A stretch of DNA of 64,000 bases from Cyathus striatus (taxonomy: Eukaryota; Basidiomycota; Agaricomycetes; Agaricales; Nidulariaceae). Position 1 is the stretch's first letter; each line of letters starts with the position of its first letter. Under the pieces are notes generated by a model that searched no databases, was not told where the DNA came from, and was given only the letters and a program-made list of their open reading frames with translations. Of the stretch, positions 57,080 to 64,000 are shown in pieces. A program made the position numbers and the translations under genes. Location of the stretch: contig JAOVFP010000011.1 of the NCBI GenBank assembly GCA_025738555.1, positions 1,178,001-1,242,000 of the forward strand. The letters run 5' to 3'.

Positions 57080-59638
57080 GGTGTTTTATCATGTAGATAT
57101 GTCTAATAAAGATAGTGTTACAGTGCCACTTTGCGATTTTATATATAGCCACTGGCCAGTAATGAGTCGCCAGCAGACATAGATATTAAAAAATGTACAT
57201 ATCTTAAACAGTTACTTCATAGCATAGCATTCCCAATCATATGATATCAAACATTCATCAAGTCATTAGCATAGGCTTAGCTCTGATATCTTTCTAAAAA
57301 AGATATCAGAGCTGATGGTGCAGCATTGATAGGAATAGATGAAGTGGCAGAGTGCAGTCAATTGGGGCTGTTGGTGTAAATCAGATCCTAGGACTTTAAT
57401 GGCATTCTTATTAAACTGAAAATACAAGACCCTAAAGCCTGTAGAGGCCTCAAGACCCCTCACCAGATTTTGAAGCCTTGAATAAATCTGGCTGCTGTAA
57501 TATGCAATGAAATAGACATAGATTTTGAAACTACGATCTTTGAAATATTTGAATCTATCCATAGTAGATTCCTATGGAAGCAACATCATTAGTGGTTTAG
57601 TACTTTTTAGCCAAGCACAACTGTTATAGTAACTACTGACAGAAATAGTTCTGTATTAATACAATTGCACAGACAAAAATAGAATTGATGGATTATGCTC
57701 AGAATGTCGAAGTATATATATATGTATGCATTCACTGCAAGAAAAAAAATGATGAGTATGATCTGTAGATCCGATCATTCTGTGTCCTTTATAATGGATA
57801 AGAATACATGTTCATGGTATGGAATAAGATACAGAATCCTAGTGGAGTTGCAAGTAATAGTTGAAGTGAGGGGAAGTAAACTCCAACTGAAAGATGCAGA
57901 CTACATGTGAATATGAAAACTAAATAAAACCACGTTTTGCTACAGTCTTGGAATTGCCTGCTCTACAATGGTTACAGAAGAGGTCTGCTTGGAACTCTAA
58001 TCAAAAGAGAATTGTATGATCATCATTAAAAGCACGTACTTTGTTGAGTCATGGCTATCATCTTGATTGATCGCTGTCAGTAACTAGCGGAGGTGTGCAA
58101 TGTTTCACTACTGGGAGGGTGATTGATTGCAATTTGAGTCTAGTGCAATCAATAAATTACTATGTATTCATTCTGAAATCAATTAGAAAAATGTAGTTAG
58201 CAATCATTGGAAATATAGTGTGATCAATCAGTTGTACAGAGTGCGAAATCATTCAATAAATGGAATCAATGCTGTATCGGAATCAATAAAGTGCGAAATC
58301 ATTAATGAATGGAATCAATACTGTAATTAAATCAATAAAAACTAAATCAATAAGAAATGAAATGTAATACTACAAGCAAACAGTCCCCAATGATGATATC
58401 AACTTAAATCAGGGTTTTTAACTAGATACACTTAACCGATAGGCTACTTGATCTTGTATAAGTAATGTGCTTTACTATATTTAACCACTCCTGCCTCTGG
58501 CACAAAAGGTGCGGTCCCATATGAATGCCTGTTCTGATGAAAAGTCGATGCATCCTGGTTTTGTCCCTTTGGCTGTACAGCTTACACTCTTATCCCAAAA
58601 GACAATCAATCTGGTAAATTCTCCCCAGAGGGGAGGGAGTCAGTAATGGTTGGCTATACACCCAGAAAGAAGGCTTACTGCCTTATGGACCTTACTACAT
58701 GTACCATCTTCCACAGTCTTCATGTCACATTCAGCTAAGGCCACAATGAGTCAACAGTTGGTTAATTATTATGTATAAAAAAATAAGGCTGGCAAGCGGC
58801 ACAGCCCACTACCATAACTCCAAGAATCTGAACTTAACAATGACAGGAGAACTCAAAACCGGTGATACACATCACAACACAGGCAGCTTGCAATGTGTCC
58901 CAGCAACAACATTCAGTGATCACTTGCTGAGTTCATAAATTTGAGATTCACTTACTAACTACTTACCCATAGGACTTCTAGGCATGATATTAGCTCAAAT
59001 CTCTAGTTTTTAGAGCTATCTGTAATTAAGATATATTAAAATGCAAAGAATGTGAAAGGTTTGACTCTTGTTTGACTCTCTGTCCAGACTCTGAATGTTA
59101 AATCATTTTTTCGGCAGGGTTATAATGACTGATCCATATCAACACTACAAAACTATGGAAAGCCTAACAACCACACTCAATTCCATCAAATAAAATTGAG
59201 TTCTGACAATTGGCAATCTCGGCTTCTCGGTTAGTGCTTTTCAGTTATGAACATCAATCTGTCAAATCCAATATCAATTTAGTGATTCCAAATCTGCAGA
59301 GATGATATTAGCCATATCAATATTATGTAGTGGAAATCAATTATAGCACAATTTCTTTTCTACATTATCACATAATGCTGAATCACTTCTACTGTACTGG
59401 ATACTCATGTAAAACTCCAGAAATTCCAGATTTAGTAATGATTTCATTGTGATTTTGTTTAGCTAAAGCTGCCTGTACCCATTTTCTACATTTGTCTGTT
59501 AGTCGAACACTATATTTTAGATACTTTGAAGACTTGGAATTTGTCATTCTTTATGTGTAATTGCAGCATCAGTGCAGTGCTTTGGCAATGGGGTTGGAAG
59601 GAGTCTGTGGGAGAAAGTGAGAATGAGCAGGAACAATG
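57080..59638. other. Gene-free, CpG-poor region
   Basis: About 2.5 kb without a recognisable gene. It includes a perfect hairpin at 57279-57313 and a short irregular repeat of GAAATCATT-AAT-AATGGAATCAAT near 58240-58345. Confidence 0.45.
57279..57313. repeat. Perfect 15-bp hairpin
   Basis: AGCTCTGATATCTTT and its exact inverse, separated by 5 nt. No T-run or gene context, so it is not called a terminator. It may be the middle of a collapsed small element. Confidence 0.6.
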
Positions 59639-59900
59639 CAGTACTTTACACTCCCCCCTTCACCATGAATTCATATGAATTTCACATGAAAGGCAGAAAT
59701 TCACATGAACCTCACATGAATATCACCAATTTAGAGTATATTTCTCATGAAATTCACATGAAATTACATGAACTTCATGTGATTTTAAATATTTTCTAAA
59801 AAGCATAGGTTCATGAACTTTCATGTATTTTAGGTGAAATTAAAGTAAAAATATAGTGAAATTCACATGAAAAATTGGGTGAAATTCATTCAAAAATATG
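59639..59900. mobile_element. Left end of a second KDZ-type element, with TTCACATGAA subterminal repeats
   Basis: CAGTACTTTACACTCCCCCC matches the terminus at 53573 in 18 of the first 20 positions. It is followed not by GGAGTCCAG but by many TTCACATGAA/TTCATGTGAA units (59660-59890). No matching right end was found in the window, so the element is truncated or very decayed. Confidence 0.6.
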
Positions 59901-59989
59901 GAGAAAATGAATTTATTTATTGATCATGTGACTAATTTACATATTACAAAGCAACAATAATATTACATAATATCCCCTAACTTCCTGCC

Positions 59990-60500
59990 CTTGCACTCGA
60001 TGTCCCATCCCCTGCTTTCCCATGCCTCCCGCTTCTCTGCTCACTGTGTGCCTCATCCCGCTCGCTATCCCGCCCCTCTGCTCAATGTGCATCTCATCCT
60101 ACCCGCTACCCCTGCCCCTCTGCTCGCTGCCCACCCCCCCCCACCCACTATTCCCGCCCTTCCACTTGCTGTGCACCCCATCCCACTCATTATCCTGCCC
60201 TTCTGCTCACTATCCCGCCCCCCACTCGCTATTCTGCTCCTGTGCTCATTGTGTGCCCTAACACGCTCGCTATCCTGCCCCTCCTGCCCTGCCATCCCAC
60301 CCCTCCTGCTCGCTGTGTGCCTCCCGCTTTCCCGCGCTCTTGTTGTTACTGTATTGGTTCTTGACAGAGAAAGAGGAGAAGGGAAGGAGTGAAATAGGGG
60401 AGAAATGAGGGTGGAAGAATAAAAGAGTGGAAGGGAGGAAGGAGAGAGGGGGGAGAGGGAGGGGGGGAGAGGGAGGGGAGAAGGGAGTGAATGATAGTGA
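59990..60500. repeat. Low-complexity C-rich / G-rich stretch
   Basis: About 330 bp of CCCGC/TGCTCRCTGTGTGCC units on the plus strand followed by about 130 bp of GGGAGAGGGA. Long open frames here are compositional artefacts. Confidence 0.7.
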
Positions 60501-60632
60501 TGTGGCAAGAAGCAAGAATCAACAATGGTGCGATGTGTTTTGGTCATGTGATATGTCAATCATGTGACAAAGTATTAGAAAGCGGAGGGTTGATGGGGGT
60601 ATATAGTGTGGGAAATAACTTTTTTATACAAG

Positions 60633-60722
60633 TTCTTATGGTGTAGTGGTTAATTGCTGAACTGTGGGAAAAACTATTAGTCATCACTCAGAGGCTGTTG
60701 GTTCAATTCTGACTGGAGTCAT
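60633..60722 (+). repeat. tRNA-like SINE head
   Basis: TGGTGTAGTGGTTAATTG (A box) and GGTTCAATTCT (B box) about 61 nt apart, similar in spacing to the copy at 56666. Stems do not close; not a tRNA gene. Confidence 0.55.
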
Positions 60723-61700
60723 TATTTACTATGTACATTTATTTTTATTATTAGTAAGCAACACCATGAATTACAATTGAAGCTCATTACTATTGTATAA
60801 GCTCCATGTGATTATGATAACTAAGGAATTTGTAAAGATTCAGATATTGATTTAGTACTCACAGTTTTCACCCAAACTGAATGTATATACTAAGCAATTT
60901 TCCCATTTGCATGGCGCATACTCAGGCATTGAGCATACAATATTAACTTTTAAGGTCCCTTGTGTTTGAGATGCACATCACTAGTAGATTCTGAAGCAGC
61001 TTGCGAGTGGTTACAACCTCCCATCAGAAGGTACTACATTTAACATAACAAACCCCAATCTCATGATGCACATCATTATTGATGTTAATGATCATTGAGT
61101 TATCCTCAGCTCAATAATCCTGGGTAGTGTATTATAATCTAGTTTGTGGTTTTTTGTTAATCACAACTTCTACTAATAAGATACAGAATACATTATAATT
61201 TTACTACATAGTTGTACACATTTTGAAATGCTGAAAATTACTATTGTCAACATCAGAAAAAAAAGACAATGGAATATAGTAGTATGTGGTCCACATAGCA
61301 GCCATAACCACCATGGGAAAGTCCCTGTTTGATAGCCCTGTATAGCTCACACTTTGCTTGTGGTAGCCCACAGTAGCTCGACATAGCATCACGCAATCAC
61401 CACATAGAACATTGTAGCAGTAAGCAAACACAACATATGCAATGAAGGCAACCAATCTATCTGAACTACATAGTGTATATAGGCTTTATACTTAAAAGAC
61501 CATTACAACAATTACTATTCCCCATATACATCAACTTCTTTTTCTTTGATTGAAATGATTATTGCAAATATGCATAGAATAAAAGCATATGTAATATGCT
61601 ATATAGACTACAACAGACTAGTAATGCCTACACTAAATGACGAAACAACACTCCTGAGCTCCCAACTTAGTACACAACTTACACTATCACACACTCAACA
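60723..61700. other. No gene recognised
   Basis: AT-rich, CpG-poor sequence downstream of the CIA1 fragment. Open frames at 61204-61455 and 61546-61833 have no family features; the second overlaps the CIA1 remnant antisense. Confidence 0.4.
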
Positions 61701-61701
61701 C

Positions 61702-62195
61702 CTAATGCTCCCAGATGTGGATAACACCATCTCCACCATCACTCATGATCCACTCAAGACTGCCTACCTTCCTGCTCTTTCTGATGCCCCAAGAGACCGA
61801 ATACACTGCCCGGTCATGTCCTATAAGTGCTAGAACACAAATGAACTTATGCTGTGTGACATGCTGCCAGATGTGCACTGTTTTATCATTGGATAGAGAG
61901 GTGAGGAAATGACCTGTGGGATCCCATGAAAGAGCCCAGATGGTAGAGGTGTGTTCAGTGAGAGTCATAAAGTAGAACCAGTCATCTGAGGGATCATCCA
62001 TGTAAAGTTTTATGGTATTGTCATACAATGTGGATGCAAGAACCTGTGAACAAGGCAGTGAGAGGCATATACTGGCAGTGGGTAATAAAATAACCTCTTC
62101 AGTGGGATGCCAGGAGACACACTTTACTTTCCTGAGCATGTTCCATCAAGATGCACATGTACTCAAAGCCGAGAACATTCTAGGTAGCAAATGTT
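61702..62195 (-). pseudogene. Fragment of CIA1/CIAO1, WD40 iron-sulfur assembly protein
   Basis: Minus strand: FEYMCILMEHAQE, then VKCVSWHPTEE, an in-phase intron (GTTATT...TTCACAG, about 62046-62096), VLASTLYDNTIKLYMDDPSDDWFYF, LTEHTSTIWALSWDPTGHF, NDKTVHIW, LALIGHDRAVYSVSWG and WIMSDGGDGVIHIWEH. This is the middle of the seven-bladed propeller of CIA1, which targets cytosolic and nuclear proteins for Fe-S insertion. The first blades are missing, an extra A near 62127 (AGGAAAGTAAAG) shifts the frame between QE and VKC, and the copy is CpG-poor. Because the intron is kept, this arose by DNA duplication, not by reverse transcription. A functional copy must exist elsewhere, since the gene is essential in fungi (established for yeast). 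Confidence 0.8.
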
Positions 62196-64000
62196 AGTCA
62201 CATAATCAGGCATAATGGTGTAAAACACTCACTACAACCCCCCTGAGTGACCCTTAGCCTACCTAACACCGACATCCTCTAAACATGTAAGACATGCATC
62301 TCAAGACCATACAACTATACTGGGTAAAAAATGCTAGTCATATAGTCAAGCAAATAACATAAGAGAACCACCACAAACCCAAGTCACCAAGTGACTCCCA
62401 GCCTACACAACACCAACACACACCCACAACCACCCACCAACCAGCAACCACATGGCAGACCCCCAGCAGTGAGCACAGGGCCAGCACCAAAAGCAAAAAA
62501 AGCAACAGGCAGCCGCAACAAGACAGCAGTAGTCAGGCAGAAATAGACCGAGTGCACCAAACAGAACCTAAGAAGGCACAAGCAAATTTTACTGATGTTG
62601 GTGGGAGGTAAGAGGAAGTAAGAGCAAGGAAGAAGGGACATGCACAAAAAAATCTTCAAGAAAACCCAGATAAGGCTCCAACCATATAGTATACAATCCA
62701 GATATATACAGTTGGAACTGTATATGTATATGTATATATTGGGTGAACCTTGATATATGGTAAATATACATTATATACATCTTATATACAGTTTTGTTTT
62801 CCATTGGTTTGGTGTTAGTTTGGCTCCTCCAATCTGGAGTGACTCAAGTTCTGATGTCTAGTGGGTGGGTGGGGCATTGAATAGTAGCCAGCGATCACCA
62901 CATTAGGTAAGCTACAGCAGCCAGTAACAATGTATTGTGCACAAGTACTGTACTAATTGAAATACTTTGGCATTCTTGGGTAAGCATGACAACCCCAGCC
63001 ACTGAATGCCTTCGTCAGTTGTCAATTTCCGATGTGACAATTACTGATACTACACTAGCACAGGAACCTGGCCACATTAGCAGAAAACCCGAATTTGTTC
63101 ATTCTAAAAACTGTGCACTTAGAATAAAACATATATGCTAGATAGTAGACTATGTATAGAATTATATTAAACTCAAATCATATTTTTTGAGGCACTCTGA
63201 GAAATGTTATGAATATTTTTGTCACGAGACCTCGGAAAGTGGGAAAACTGGGAAACTGGCCACCCCTTATTAATAATACAATGGCTTGTTAGCAGCCGAA
63301 CTACTTATTTGGATTTTACAGCCGAAATATCATCTTTCTTCCGAGATTGACAATGATTTGGATATTTGAAGCAATAGCTCTGCATATTATATCCAACTAA
63401 TGCTTTTAAAATATTAATATGTATTTCTTCTACTTATACTGATTTCATACAGTGCTCTATTTAGTCTGTAACATCTGATATTTGATGTATTAAGATAAAA
63501 CAATGAGAAGCAGAGGTTCAAGATATATCTGCAATTTTTAAGGGAAGCAAAATTGCTAAAATTAGGGTAAAACATGGATAGCAGTGTATTGATTGTATAT
63601 ATTCCGCATTATAAATTTTATAGCATATATTTATCATGTAGGAAAGATACAGACAGTTCAATATATACCTTGAAACTGTATCTTTCTAGCACTCTTTCAT
63701 GTAGATCGATGAGATAGAATAGAAATGAGTGAGAATGATATTTCTAAACTGATTCCAATGACTTCAGAGGGCTTTAAATTATATATTTTATGCTTTGGAT
63801 GTACTGCATAATGTCACAGTGTTATCTACTTTCCAAAGTGTGAGATTCTGCATCTTAGATTTAGCCTATTTTGGTTATACCAGTCAACTAATTCTTGAAT
63901 TTCTCTATGTATGGGAGAGAAATAGTCTAAATAATCATATATTATATAGATAATATAGTAATATACCCAACTGTATCAATAATTTGTACAAGTAGTCAAT
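62196..64000. other. No gene recognised
   Basis: AT-rich, CpG-poor sequence with microsatellite-like CCACCCACCAACCAGC (about 62415-62450) and TATATGTATATG (about 62715-62735). Nothing supportable as coding. Confidence 0.45.

Noticed and set aside
60022..60559. Pro/Leu/Ser-rich frames up to 164 aa
   Set aside because: Pure low-complexity C-rich and G-rich tracts; no signal of a real protein.
60633..60722. tRNA gene
   Set aside because: A and B boxes are present but acceptor, D and T stems do not pair; treated as SINE.

Overview
The window is nuclear DNA of a mushroom-forming fungus (Basidiomycota, most likely Agaricomycetes). The genes are split by many introns of about 45-65 bp with GT-AG ends and CTAAC/CTGAC-like branch sites. 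The protein families are typical of that class: GH16 beta-glucanase-like proteins, a GtaA-type glutaminase with a membrane anchor, a DUF6533 seven-helix protein, and cysteine-cluster (CxC5/CxC6) proteins that travel with KDZ transposons. I cannot name the genus.

Left part (1-14.4 kb): two complete genes and one remnant of a paralogous family. Each complete gene encodes a signal peptide, a GH16-like domain that has lost its catalytic nucleophile, a Ser/Thr linker, one transmembrane helix and a cytosolic tail with a coiled coil and a PPxY motif. Between them lie DNA elements with recognisable ends: two short CAC...GTG elements (3-bp target duplications), a 1.58-kb element (8 bp), and the first of two elements packed with GAGTTCC-like repeats (9 bp). 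The second such element, in inverse orientation, fills 14.46-17.26 kb.

Middle (18-34 kb): an apparently intact GtaA-type glutaminase (minus strand, about 14 exons), whose tail also ends in coiled coil plus PPPxY. A truncated duplicate and then the full version follow of a divergent pair: a Ser/Thr-rich, possibly GPI-anchored surface protein (minus) and a DUF6533 membrane protein (plus). An acyl-CoA oxidase gene starts at 33.6 kb. A 2.9-kb inverted-repeat element (34.05-36.98 kb) and a 5-kb LTR element with a decayed gag (37.0-42.0 kb) cut it into three pieces; the gene resumes precisely at their boundaries and ends near 42.9 kb.

Right part (42-64 kb): almost entirely repeats, and strongly depleted of CpG compared with the left part. 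It holds a decayed KDZ-associated CxC5/CxC6 gene, a 4.25-kb inverted-repeat element with tandem-repeat arms (itself hit by a CpG-rich 730-bp element that made a TGA duplication), the 3' end of a fourth GH16-family gene, a second CxC5/CxC6 pseudogene inside a complete 3.5-kb element with an 8-bp duplication, a lone end of a related element, tRNA-like SINE heads, minisatellites, and a broken fragment of the iron-sulfur assembly gene CIA1.

The likely functional genes are the GH16-like gene at 10.4-12.3 kb (possibly also that at 0.9-2.8 kb), GtaA, the Ser/Thr-rich gene and the DUF6533 gene. All encode secreted or membrane proteins. The window reads as a cell-surface gene neighbourhood being expanded and broken by transposons. 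Exon boundaries were inferred by eye from splice signals and reading frame; no alignment program was run.
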